Shown: in pieces, positions 23,472-34,000 of the stretch
How positions within the stretch are numbered: the first letter of the stretch is position 1
How the letters are laid out: the number at the start of each line of letters is the position of its first letter
Assembly: GCF_037137055.1 (NCBI RefSeq)
Contig: NZ_JBBBNY010000004.1
Coordinates: forward strand, 124,001-188,000
Reading direction: 5' to 3'
Length of the DNA: 64,000 bases
From: Frateuria_A yonginensis
Lineage (GTDB): Bacteria; Pseudomonadota; Gammaproteobacteria; Xanthomonadales; Rhodanobacteraceae
Made by a program: the position numbers and the translations under genes
The notes under the pieces: model-generated
Database searches by the model: none
Seen by the model: the letters and a program-made list of their open reading frames with translations, nothing else
Told to the model about the DNA's origin: nothing

Positions 23472-24725
23472 TCAGCGCGGTTGACGCGGCCCGGTGGGCG
23501 AGACGGGCACGGAAGGCCCCGCATCATCCAACCGTTGCTGCGCGCGCGCCAGGGTCGCCAGCAGGGTGAACAGCAGCAGGGCCGCTACGCCGTTGTGCAG
23601 GGTCGCTACCGGCAAGGGTAGCCCGAAATGCACGTTGCTGATGCCCAGTAGCACCTGCACCACCAGCACCACGCCGATCGCGCCCCCCGCGGCACGCAGG
23701 CCGGCGCGGGCGACGCGGTGGCCCAGCCACAGCAGGTACACGAAAACCACCAGCGCGCCGATGCGGTGCGCGATCTGGATGGCGCTGCGCGCGGCCATGT
23801 CGAGCACGCCACCTTCGTAGTTCACGCCGATGCCGCGCCATAGTACGAAGCCCTCCCTGAAGTCGGTCGGCGGCGCCCATTGGCCCAGGCACTTGGGGAA
23901 GGCATCCGGACCGGTGCCGCAGGCGAGCGCGGCATAGTTGGACGAGGTCCAGCCGCCCAGCGCGATCTGGCAGGCCAGCAGCACGATGCCGAGCGCGATC
24001 CAGCGGCGCAGCGGGGCGTACCGCTCGTCCGCTGCGCCGACGCCGGCGAAGCGCAGCGCGGCGTAGGCGAGCAGCGCGAAGGTGGTGATGCCGCCGAGCA
24101 GATGGCCCATCACCACGATCGGCTTGAGCAGCAGGGTCACCGTCCACATGCCGAGCATCGCCTGGAAGATGATCACCGCCAGCGCCAGCACGGCCAGCCG
24201 CCACGCGCCCGGCCGGCGCAGCCGCACCGCCGCGGCCAGCGGCAGCGCGATCGCCGCCACCGCCAGCAGCGAGGACCAGACGTGCTCCCCGCGCACGTAC
24301 AAGGTGACGCCGCCGGCCGCCAGCAGCGCGCCGGCGATCACCGCCGTCCGCGCCCAGCGCGGCCGCCAGGCGGCCAGCAACGCGAGCGCCAGCACCAGCA
24401 CGCCGAGCGTGCCCGCCAGGAAGCGGTGCACCTGCTCGCGCCAGGCCTTGTCCGCCTCGTAGGGACGGTCGGGAAAGGCGGCATCGGCGCGCGCCACCGC
24501 CTGCGCATGCTGCGGCCAGGTCACCTGGCCGTAGCAAGTGGGCCAGTCCGGGCAGGACAGGCCGGCATTGGAGAGGCGCACGAAGGCGCCGAACATCACC
24601 ACGCCGAACGCGAACACCGCCGCGCACACGGCGAGCCAGCGCATCGCACGGCGCAGCCCGCGCCCCGGCCCCGTGTCCGCCACCGTCTCTGCAACCGGCA
24701 TGCGGCTGCCTGCGTCACCGTTCAT
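23472..24725 (-). CDS. ctaA: Heme A synthase (COX15/CtaA)
   Basis: Oxidises the C8 methyl of heme O to give heme A for cytochrome aa3. The 417-residue membrane protein has eight hydrophobic helices in two halves; signature regions are RLSNAGLSCPDWPTCYGQ, REQVHRFLAG, a GHLLGGITTFALL segment with a heme-ligating histidine, and IQIAHRIGALVVF plus ATLHNGVAALLLF in the second half. A Cys pair region (ALACGTGPDAFPKC) is present. The start ATG overlaps the stop of the SCO-like gene by ATGA. Confidence 0.95.
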   Translation of the reverse strand: MNGDAGSRMPVAETVADTGPGRGLRRAMRWLAVCAAVFAFGVVMFGAFVRLSNAGLSCPDWPTCYGQVTWPQHAQAVARADAAFPDRPYEADKAWREQVHRFLAGTLGVLVLALALLAAWRPRWARTAVIAGALLAAGGVTLYVRGEHVWSSLLAVAAIALPLAAAVRLRRPGAWRLAVLALAVIIFQAMLGMWTVTLLLKPIVVMGHLLGGITTFALLAYAALRFAGVGAADERYAPLRRWIALGIVLLACQIALGGWTSSNYAALACGTGPDAFPKCLGQWAPPTDFREGFVLWRGIGVNYEGGVLDMAARSAIQIAHRIGALVVFVYLLWLGHRVARAGLRAAGGAIGVVLVVQVLLGISNVHFGLPLPVATLHNGVAALLLFTLLATLARAQQRLDDAGPSVPVSPTGPRQPR

Positions 24726-25294
24726 TTGATCACCTTGTGCAGGTCGCGCAGCAGGCCGGTGCCGTCGAAGCCCGCCGGGTAGTAGGCCAGCGCCGTGCCG
24801 TTGGACTCCACCAGCAGGGCGCTCACGCTGTCGGCCGCGGCCGGGCGGAAGGCGGCCAGGCGGCCGTCCGGATCCTCGCCGAGGATCCAGTAGGCCTTCA
24901 TCGCGGCCACCTGCGCCCGGTCCGCAGGCGCCGTACCCAGGTACAGCAGCCGCAACCGCTTCTGGTTGCGGTTCAGCGTCACCCACGCCTTGGCCATCCC
25001 GCTGAGCGCATCGAAGCAGCGTGCCGCGCAGCCGGGCCCGGCCAGCGCGACCAGCGTCATGCGCGGTTCGGCCGGGTCGCGCCAGGCGTAGTCGCTGCCG
25101 TCGGCGAGCCGCACGCGGACGTGCTCGTCCACGAAATTGCGCTGCGGCTGCACCGGCCGACCGTAGCCCTTGCCGCTGGGCTGCCAGCCGCTGAAGGTGA
25201 GGATCGCCGCGGCGATGATCGGGGCGGCGAACACCGCCATGATCGCCAGCAGCTTGAGCCGGCTGGCCTTGAGGGAGGGCGCGGGAGTGTTCAT
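24722..25294 (-). CDS. SCO-like membrane-anchored protein in oxidase assembly cluster
   Basis: The 190-residue product has one N-terminal membrane anchor (LLAIMAVFAAPIIAAAILTF) and a periplasmic part that keeps a CxxxC pair, Cys89 and Cys93 in GPGCAARCFDAL, in a thioredoxin-like context. SCO copper chaperones use CxxxC plus a distal histidine; the pair is visible here but I see no equivalent histidine. Cytochrome-oxidase neighbourhood and ATGA overlaps with both surf1 and ctaA argue for a role in oxidase biogenesis. Assignment to the SCO family is tentative. Confidence 0.65.
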   Translation of the reverse strand: MNTPAPSLKASRLKLLAIMAVFAAPIIAAAILTFSGWQPSGKGYGRPVQPQRNFVDEHVRVRLADGSDYAWRDPAEPRMTLVALAGPGCAARCFDALSGMAKAWVTLNRNQKRLRLLYLGTAPADRAQVAAMKAYWILGEDPDGRLAAFRPAAADSVSALLVESNGTALAYYPAGFDGTGLLRDLHKVIK

Positions 25295-26031
25295 CGGTCG
25301 TCCGTACGTCGGGGGCCACGGCGGCGATGCAGCACGGCGAAGATCGCCAGCACCGCCACCGCGAAGCCGAACCATTGGAAGGCGTAGGCGCGATGCCGTG
25401 CCGGTGGCATCGCGGAGAAATCGAACATGTGCGCGCGCTGGTACACCGCCGCCGGGTCGGCGTCCAGTGCGAGCACGCGCGGATACAGCGGCCGGCCGAG
25501 GTCCTTCGCCACCTGGGCCAGGTCCAGGTAGATGCTGGTCTTGGGCCAGCGGGTCTGGCTTGCCAGCGCGTCGCCGCCGAGCTCCAGCCCGGTGCCGGGC
25601 GGCGGCAGGTACAACCCGTGCAGGCGCAGCTCGCCTTGCGGCAGCGGCGGCAACTGCGGCGTCCGCTCGTCGCCGCTGCCGGGAAGGAAGCCCAGATCCA
25701 CCAGCAGCAGGCGGGCGTCACCGGGCAGCGCCAGCGGCACGTAGGCCTCCACGCCGCCGCGCGCATCGTGTCGCGGGTTGTCGAGGAGGTAGACGCGGTC
25801 GGCCAGGTAGCGTCCCTCGACCGCCACGCGGGGAAAGGCGTCCTGCGGCGGTGTCGCGGCCACCTGGCGCAAGGGAACCGGTGGCGCTTCCGCGGCGGCG
25901 GCGTAGCGCCGCAGCAGCGCTTCCTTGTAGTCCGCGCGATGGAGCTGCCACACGCCCAGGCGCACGAACAGCGCCGCGGCGCCCACGGTCAGCAGCACGC
26001 TCCACCAGGCCGGCCTGCGCCAACGTGTCAC
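25291..26031 (-). CDS. SURF1 family cytochrome oxidase assembly protein
   Basis: SURF1 proteins help deliver heme A to subunit I. The 246-residue protein shows the family architecture: an N-terminal helix followed by LGVWQLHRADYKEALL, a large periplasmic domain with VEGRYLADRVYLLDN and LLVDLGFLPG, and a C-terminal helix preceded by YAFQWFGFAVAVLAIF. It is the first gene of surf1-SCO-like-ctaA, with four-base overlaps at each junction. The DUF2909 gene is divergent 59 bases upstream. Confidence 0.93.
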   Translation of the reverse strand: MTRWRRPAWWSVLLTVGAAALFVRLGVWQLHRADYKEALLRRYAAAAEAPPVPLRQVAATPPQDAFPRVAVEGRYLADRVYLLDNPRHDARGGVEAYVPLALPGDARLLLVDLGFLPGSGDERTPQLPPLPQGELRLHGLYLPPPGTGLELGGDALASQTRWPKTSIYLDLAQVAKDLGRPLYPRVLALDADPAAVYQRAHMFDFSAMPPARHRAYAFQWFGFAVAVLAIFAVLHRRRGPRRTDDR

Positions 26032-26090
26032 GCGGAGGCCCCGTCGGCGGTGGCTATACTGCCGGCTCGAAAGTCGTTCGGACCGCTCAC

Positions 26091-26306
26091 GTGGAAACCA
26101 TCTACAAAATCGCGCTGGTGATCATGTTCCTGATCGTGGTGTTCAACCTCGGCCAGGCGCTCTACTACATGATGACCGACAAGGACGGCAGCAAGCGCAC
26201 CGCCTGGGCGCTGACCCGGCGCATCGGCCTGTCGATCGTGCTGATCGCCATGATCATGCTGGGCATCTGGATGGGCTGGCTGCAGCCCCACGGCGTCGGC
26301 CGTTAA
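26091..26306 (+). CDS. DUF2909 twin-transmembrane protein
   Basis: A 71-residue membrane protein with two helices (ALVIMFLIVVFNLGQALYYM and LSIVLIAMIMLGIWMGWL) linked by the charged MTDKDGSKRTAWALTRRIG loop. This pattern is the small twin-TM protein found beside coxC and surf1 in many proteobacteria. I place the start at GTG 26091 (VETIYKIA); no ATG fits. A TATACT at 26055-26060 would serve as -10. It is divergent from surf1 and convergent with coxC. Confidence 0.82.
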   Translation: METIYKIALVIMFLIVVFNLGQALYYMMTDKDGSKRTAWALTRRIGLSIVLIAMIMLGIWMGWLQPHGVGR

Positions 26307-26367
26307 TTGTAGCGGCGGCGGTTGCCGGAATTCGCCTGCGCGACAATTGGCCCACGCACCACGCCCG

Positions 26368-26436
26368 GTAGGAGCAGGCTTGCCCGCGATGCTTTTTTCA
26401 GCGGTGCTTGCCAGGAGCCAGGGCATCGCGAGCTTA
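26368..26436. repeat. Degenerate REP pair
   Basis: GTAGGAGCAGGCTTGCCCGC at the left and GGCATCGCGAGCTTACAAG at the right. The right arm has lost the normal CAAGCTCGCTCC ending, so the pair no longer folds fully. It stands between the convergent DUF2909 and coxC genes. Confidence 0.5.
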
Positions 26437-26455
26437 CAAGAGACGAGCCGCAACG

Positions 26456-26481
26456 AAAAAGCCCGCCATCGGCGGGCTTTC
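26456..26481. terminator. Bidirectional terminator between DUF2909 and coxC
   Basis: AAAAAGCCCGCC, the three-base loop ATC, and GGCGGGCTTT form a 7-bp GC stem with T runs on both strands. It serves the oxidase operon arriving on the minus strand (five Ts) and more weakly the plus-strand DUF2909 gene. Confidence 0.85.
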
Positions 26482-26502
26482 TGCTGTGCGTCGGCGGGCC
26501 GC

Positions 26503-27390
26503 TCAGAGGATGTAGACGAACATGAACAGGCCCAGCCACACCACGTCGACAAAGTGCCAGTACCAGGCCACCGCCTCGAAGCCGAAGTGATGCTCGGCGT
26601 TGAAGTGGCCCTTGAGCACGCGCAGCCAGATGATCGCCAGCATGATCGTGCCCAGCGTCACGTGCATGCCGTGGAAGCCGGTGAGCATGAAGAAGGTCGA
26701 TCCGTAGACGCCGGTCTGCAGCGTGAGGTTGAGCTCCCGGTAGGCCTCGATGTACTCGTGCGCCTGGGCGAACACGAAGGTGGCGCCCAGCAGCACGGTC
26801 AGGCCCAGGAACAGCAGCACCTTGCCGCGGTGGCCGGCCTTCAGCGCGTGATGCGCGATGGTCACGGTGACGCTCGAGGTGAGCAGGATCAGCGTGTTCA
26901 GCAGCGGCAGGCCCCACGGCGCCACCGTCTCGAAGTCGCCGCCGATGTGCGCGGGACCATTGCCGCCGCCTGCGCCCCAGGCTGCGGCGTAATCGCTCCA
27001 CAGGAACTGGTGGGTCAGCACGCCGTGGCCCTCGCCACCCAGCCACGGCACGGCGAACAGGCGGGCGTAGAACAGCGCGCCGAAGAAGGCGCCGAAGAAC
27101 ATCACCTCGGAGAAGATGAACCACATCATGCCCATGCGGAACGACCGGTCCACCTGGGCGTCGTACTTGCCGGCCAGCGACTCGCGGATCACCGAGCGGA
27201 ACCAGCCGAAGAACATCGCCAGCACGCCGAGGAAGCCGATGCTGATGACCGTCTTGCCGAAGCCGGCCTCGCCCGGCGCGGCGTTGAGCCAGTGCGCGGC
27301 ACCGAACACGGTGACGAACATGACCACTGCGGCCACGATCGGCCATTGGCTCTTGGCCGGTACGAAATAAGCGCCTTGCTGCTGACCCAT
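26503..27390 (-). CDS. ctaE: Cytochrome c oxidase subunit III
   Basis: Structural subunit of the aa3 oxidase. The 295-residue protein starts MGQQQGAYFVPAKSQWP and has seven helices; family segments include FSEVMFFGAFFGALFYARLF, the AHEYIEAY site, GFHGMHVTLG and FEAVAWYWHFVDVVWLGLF at the C-terminus. It is about 30 residues longer than minimal COX3 owing to a Gly/Ala loop (AAAWGAGGGNGPAHIGG). It lies downstream of coxA and the 41-aa gene, and is followed by the terminator at 26456. Confidence 0.96.
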   Translation of the reverse strand: MGQQQGAYFVPAKSQWPIVAAVVMFVTVFGAAHWLNAAPGEAGFGKTVISIGFLGVLAMFFGWFRSVIRESLAGKYDAQVDRSFRMGMMWFIFSEVMFFGAFFGALFYARLFAVPWLGGEGHGVLTHQFLWSDYAAAWGAGGGNGPAHIGGDFETVAPWGLPLLNTLILLTSSVTVTIAHHALKAGHRGKVLLFLGLTVLLGATFVFAQAHEYIEAYRELNLTLQTGVYGSTFFMLTGFHGMHVTLGTIMLAIIWLRVLKGHFNAEHHFGFEAVAWYWHFVDVVWLGLFMFVYIL

Positions 27391-27491
27391 GAGTGATCCC
27401 CGTGGATTTCTCTTCGTTTGCTTCCATCCCCGCCGTGCCGCACGGGGAACTGCTTGCCGGCACGACACGCGTACCGGGGAATACCTTGCTG

Positions 27492-27617
27492 CTAGCCGAT
27501 CCTGAGCATGCTCAGGATCGAGAGCAGGAACAGCGCCACCGCGATCGTTCCGGTGATCCAGAGCGTGCGCCGCACGCCACGCCGGTTCGGTTGCTGGTTG
27601 GTCACTGGCCTGCCCAT
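27492..27617 (-). CDS. 41-aa membrane peptide between coxA and coxC
   Basis: A short gene of 42 codons including stop: a basic polar start (MGRPVTNQQPNRRGVRRT) and one transmembrane helix (LWITGTIAVALFLLSILSML). Its position, size and topology match the cytochrome oxidase small assembly peptides described next to cox genes in beta/gammaproteobacteria. It occupies the place where ctaG/cox11 is normally found. The last codons are encoded by a 24-base perfect palindrome (27497-27520). Confidence 0.68.
   Translation of the reverse strand: MGRPVTNQQPNRRGVRRTLWITGTIAVALFLLSILSMLRIG
27497..27520. repeat. 24-bp perfect palindrome
   Basis: The left arm CGATCCTGAGCA is followed directly by its exact reverse complement, without a spacer. 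It covers the last codons before the stop of the 41-aa gene. There is no T run next to it, so it is more likely an RNA-processing hairpin or a protein-binding site than a Rho-independent terminator. Confidence 0.7.
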
Positions 27618-27666
27618 CGTCTCGCGATCGGGCGACGCGCCGTTGCCGTGGCGTCACCCGGTGCCA

Positions 27667-29283
<1,617 letters not shown>

Positions 29284-29336
29284 GGCCTTGCACCTCTACC
29301 TAATGCGAATGCTTGAAAGCGGATGGGCTGTAAAGC

Positions 29337-30299
29337 TCAGCCCTGCTTGCCCGGCGCCTTGGCGGCCGTGGCGACCTGGGCGGTCGCCGGGGCGGCCGTC
29401 GTGGAAGCGGGGGCCGGGGTCGGCGAGGCCGGCGTCGCGGGCGTGGCCGGCGGCGCCTTGGAGGCGGCCTGCTGCTGCGCCAGCCATTGGGCGAACTCGG
29501 CCTTGGAGACCGCCTTCACCACGATCGGCATGAAGCCGTGATCCTGGCCGCACAGCTCGGCGCACTGGCCGCGATAGGTGCCGGGCACCTTGATGTTGGT
29601 CCAGGCCGCGTTGACGATGCCCGGGATGGCATCCATCTTCCAGCCCAGCGCCGGCACCCACCAGGAGTGGATCACGTCGCCGGCGGTGATCACGAAGCGG
29701 ATCTTGGTGTCGACCGGCACGACCAGCGGCTTGTCGACGTTGAGCAGGTAGGTGTTCTCGTCGCCCACCTTGACCGCGTTCGGATCCAGACCCGAGCGCA
29801 GCTGGCGGGTGTCGTTGCTCTGCTCGTCGAGCTTGGACATGAAGCCGACGCCATCGATCGCCTTGCCCTGGTAGTCGACGTAGTCGTAGCGCCACTTCCA
29901 CTGGTAGCCGGTGACCTTCACGGTCATCTGCGAATCGGTGGTGTTGGCGAAGGAGGTCAGGCCGCCGGTGGACATCCAGGCCAGCACGATCAGGATCAGC
30001 ACCGGCACGGTGGTCCACACCACTTCCAGCATGGTGTTGTGCGACCACTTCTCCGCCACCGCGCCGCGCGATTTGCGGAAGCGGAACATGGCGATGAACA
30101 TCGCGCCGAACACCAGCAGGCCGATCGCCGTGCACACGCCGAGCGCGACGTTGTTGAGGAAGTAGGGTTCGGGCGACCACTCGGTCACGCCGCGGGTCAT
30201 GTTGAGCTGGCCCGGCTGGGGGTTGGCCCACACCGCGCCGCTGAACAGCGCACAGGCCGCTGCCGCCCATGCCTTGATCCTGATGCCGCCAGATGTCAT
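29337..30299 (-). CDS. ctaC: Cytochrome c oxidase subunit II
   Basis: Accepts electrons from cytochrome c at the CuA centre. The 320-residue protein has a signal peptide ending VWA, two membrane helices, and a periplasmic cupredoxin domain with HSWWVPALGWKMDAIPG and the CuA motif CAELCGQDHGFMPI (two Cys, His, Met). The C-terminus is a ~45-residue Ala/Pro/Thr-rich tail, with no fused cytochrome c. The start MTSGGIRIK sits 20 bases after the stop of the DUF2244 gene. Confidence 0.97.
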   Translation of the reverse strand: MTSGGIRIKAWAAAACALFSGAVWANPQPGQLNMTRGVTEWSPEPYFLNNVALGVCTAIGLLVFGAMFIAMFRFRKSRGAVAEKWSHNTMLEVVWTTVPVLILIVLAWMSTGGLTSFANTTDSQMTVKVTGYQWKWRYDYVDYQGKAIDGVGFMSKLDEQSNDTRQLRSGLDPNAVKVGDENTYLLNVDKPLVVPVDTKIRFVITAGDVIHSWWVPALGWKMDAIPGIVNAAWTNIKVPGTYRGQCAELCGQDHGFMPIVVKAVSKAEFAQWLAQQQAASKAPPATPATPASPTPAPASTTAAPATAQVATAAKAPGKQG

Positions 30300-30319
30300 G
30301 TCTTGCACCTTTGTTGACC

Positions 30320-30811
30320 CTACCCGCGCCGCTGGCCTTGCACGTCCGCCAGCAGCACCTTGAGTTTCCTCGACAACGCGGCGCGTTCCTCCTCGGCGAG
30401 GAACGAACCGATTTCCAGCTCGCGTCCGTGCGACCCCAGCAGCAGGCGGCCACGCCCGTTGCCGGGCTCCAGCCGCACGCGCACCCAGTAGGACTGGAAG
30501 CATGCGCGCCGCCGCCCGGGCAGCGAGCGCACCTCCAGCGACGACGCGTCGAGGGTGATGCGTTCGCTGCGGTCGCCCGCGCGCCAGGCCTGCCGCAGGG
30601 CGAGGGCCATCGCGCAGGACTCGATCAGGGCAAACAGCGGAGCGAAAACGTTCCCCTGCCACGCACCCAGCCCGGCCGTCGTCAGCGCCAGAGCCGCCAG
30701 CACCATGATCAGGCGACGCAGTCCGCGACGGCTGAGCATGCGATTGGGCCGTAGCCACATCGTCACGCACGACACGCCGTCGGCAGCTGGTCGAAGCACG
30801 ATCATGGACAT
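30320..30811 (-). CDS. DUF2244 membrane protein
   Basis: A 163-residue protein with two close hydrophobic helices (RLIMVLAALALTTAGLGAW and a second near NVFAPLFALIESCAMALAL) and a C-terminal domain with LEVRSLPGRR and VRVRLEPGNGRGRLLLG. This resembles DUF2244, often adjacent to cytochrome oxidase genes; function unknown. Two starts are possible (30811, MSMIVLRP; 30805, MIVLRP). It is upstream of coxB on the same strand and may be the first gene of the cox operon. Confidence 0.72.
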   Translation of the reverse strand: MSMIVLRPAADGVSCVTMWLRPNRMLSRRGLRRLIMVLAALALTTAGLGAWQGNVFAPLFALIESCAMALALRQAWRAGDRSERITLDASSLEVRSLPGRRRACFQSYWVRVRLEPGNGRGRLLLGSHGRELEIGSFLAEEERAALSRKLKVLLADVQGQRRG

Positions 30812-31070
30812 CCGGCGTGCCTGGAACTGCGGAATGATAGGCCGCCGCGTCGTCCCTAGGCAAGAATGCCGCACCGGGCTGACCTGGATCAGAGCACGCT
30901 GTCCGGTGAAACAGCCGGCCTCGCCCGGAGCGGCGATCCCCGCACATCAGGGCGCGAGCCGAGGTCGCCTCGCGCCGCCGGATGCGGCCGCGCACGGATG
31001 CATGCGCCTGTGTGCGGGGCGTACAATCGCGAGCTTCCCCGCCGCATCCGCGGTTCCCGACGAACATCCC

Positions 31071-34000
31071 GTGATCGAACCCATCCTCAGCCCCGAAGTC
31101 CCCGCCGGTGCCGAGCCGGCCCGCGCGCGCATCACTGCCGCCTGGCTGCGCGACGAGACCGAGGCGGTCAACGACCTGCTCACCCAGGCCAGCCTGCCGC
31201 CGACCGAACGCGAGCAGGTGATCGACCTGGCCGCCGACCTGGTCACCCGCGTGCGCGCCCGCGCCAAGGACCAGAGCGCGGTCGAGTCCTTCATGCGCCA
31301 GTACGACCTCTCTTCCGAGGAGGGGGTGCTGCTGATGTGCGTGGCCGAGGCGCTGCTGCGCATCCCGGACAAGGCCACTGCCGACAAGCTGATCCGCGAC
31401 AAGCTCGGCGACGCGAACTGGAAGAAGCACCTGGGCCAGAGCGAGTCGCTGTTCGTCAACGCCGGCACCTGGGGGCTGATGCTCACCGGCAAGCTGGTCA
31501 GCCTGGCCGAGGAGACCCGCCACGACTTCACCGGCGCGCTCAAGCGCCTGGTCGCGCGCGCCGGCGAACCGGCGATCCGCCTGGCCGTGCGCCAGGCGAT
31601 GCGCATCATGGGCCACCAGTTCGTGATGGGCCGCACCATCGACGAGGCGCTGGACCGCTGCGCGAAGAAGGAATACGCGATGTACCGCTATTCCTACGAC
31701 ATGCTGGGCGAGTCCGCGCTGACCGCCGAGACGGCCGAGCGCTACCAGGAGGACTACCGCCGCGCGATCGCCCGCATCGGCGCGCGCGGGCCGTTCGCCA
31801 ACCACACCGACGCCCCGTCGATCTCGGTCAAGCTCTCCGCGCTGCACCCGCGCTACGAGGTGGCCAACCGCGCGCGCGCGCGGCGCGACCTCACCGCCAA
31901 GCTGCTGGAGCTCTCGCAGCTGGCCATGGCGCAGGGCATCGCGCTGTCGGTGGACGCCGAGGAGGCCGACCGCCTGGAGCTGTCGCTCGACATCGTCGGC
32001 GACGTGTTCGCGCACCCTTCGCTGGAAGGCTGGAACGGGCTCGGCATCGTGGTGCAGGCCTACTCCAAGCGCACGCCCTTCGTGATCGACTGGCTGATCG
32101 AGACCGCGCGCGCCACCGGCCGGCGCTGGTACGTGCGCCTGGTCAAGGGCGCCTACTGGGACGCGGAGATCAAGCGCGCGCAGGAGAACGGCCTGGCCGG
32201 CTACCCGGTCTACACGCGCAAGCCGAACACCGACGTCTCCTACCTGGCCTGCGCGCGCAAGCTGTTCGACGCCGGCGTGGAGCTGATCTATCCGCAGTTC
32301 GCCACGCACAACGCGCACACCATCGCCGCGGTGCATCACCTGGCCAAGGGCCGGCCGTTCGAGTTCCAGCGCCTGCACGGCATGGGCACCGACCTCTACG
32401 CCGAGGTGATCGGCAAGGACAAGCTGGGCGTGCCCTGCCGCGTCTATGCGCCGGTCGGCACGCACGAGGACCTGCTGCCCTACCTGGTACGCCGCCTGCT
32501 CGAGAACGGCGCCAACACCAGCTTCGTCAACCGCGTGGTGGACGAGAGCCTGCCGGTGCGCGAGCTGGTCGCCGATCCGTGCGAAACGGTGCGCAGCTTC
32601 GCTTCCATCCCTCACCCGCGCATTCCCCTGCCGGTCAATCTGTACGGCGAACTCCGGAAGAATTCCATGGGCGTGAACTTCTCCAACGACAACGAACTCC
32701 GCTCGCTCGCCGAAGCGGTCAACAGCCACGCCGGCCCGTGGCGGGCCACCCCGCTGGTGCCCGGCGCGAGCAGCAGCGGTCCGACCGTCGAGGTCACCAA
32801 CCCGGCCGACCGCCGCCAGGTGATCGGCAGCTACGTCCCCGGCGACGCCGCCATGGCCGACCAGGCGCTGGCCAACGCGGTGGCCGCGCAGCCGGGCTGG
32901 GACCGCCTGCCGGCCGCCAGCCGTGCGGCGATCCTGGAGCATGCCGCCGACCAGCTCGAGGCGCGCCGCGGCGAGTTCATCGCCCTGTGCGTGCGCGAGG
33001 CGGGCAAGAGCCTGCCCGACGCGATCGCCGAGATCCGCGAGGCGGCCGACTTCCTGCGCTACTACGCGACCATGGCGCGCCGCCTGTTCGGTCAGCCCGA
33101 ACAACTGCCCGGCCCGACCGGCGAGAGCAACCAGCTGTTCCTCAACGGCCGCGGCGTGTTCGTCTGCATCAGCCCGTGGAACTTCCCGCTGGCGATCTTC
33201 CTGGGCCAGGTCTCCGCGGCGCTCGCCGCCGGCAACGCGGTGATCGCCAAGCCGGCCGAGCAGACCTCGCTGATCGGCTACGTCGCGGTCAAGCTGCTGC
33301 ACGAGGCCGGCATCCCGGCCGACGTGCTGCAGTACCTGCCAGGCGACGGCGCCACGGTCGGCGCGGCGCTGACGAAGGACCCGCGCGTGGCCGGCGTCGC
33401 CTTCACCGGCTCGACCGAAACCGCCTGGGCGATCAACCGCGCGCTGGCCGCGCGCAACGCGCCGATCGCCGCGCTGATCGCCGAGACCGGCGGCCAGAAC
33501 GCGATGATTGCCGACTCCTCCGCGCTGCCCGAGCAGATCGTCAAGGACGTGATCTCGGCCGCCTTCCAGTCCGCCGGCCAGCGCTGCTCGGCGGCGCGCG
33601 TGCTGTTCGTGCAGGAGGACATCGCCGACAAGGTGATCGGCATGCTCGCCGGCGCCATGGCCGAGCTCAAGGTGGGCGACCCGGGCCTGCTCTCCACCGA
33701 CGTCGGCCCGGTGATCGACGCGGACGCGCTGAAGATCCTCGTCGAGCATGCGGCGCGCATGGACACCGAAGCGAAGAAGATCGCCGAGGTGCCGCTTGAC
33801 CCGGCGGCGACCGCGCACGGCACCTTCTTCGCCCCGCGCGCCTACGAGATCCCCTCGCTGCAGACGCTCAAGCGCGAGATCTTCGGGCCGGTACTGCACG
33901 TGATCCGCTGGAAGGCCAGCGAGCTGGGCGAGGTGATCGACCAGATCAACGCCACCGGCTACGGCCTCACGCTGGGCATCCACAGCCGCATCGACGACAC

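Noticed and set aside
26318..26440. Possible small gene between DUF2909 and coxC
   Set aside because: The region is a degenerate REP pair followed by a terminator; the small frames seen carry the Arg-rich translation of REP sequence.
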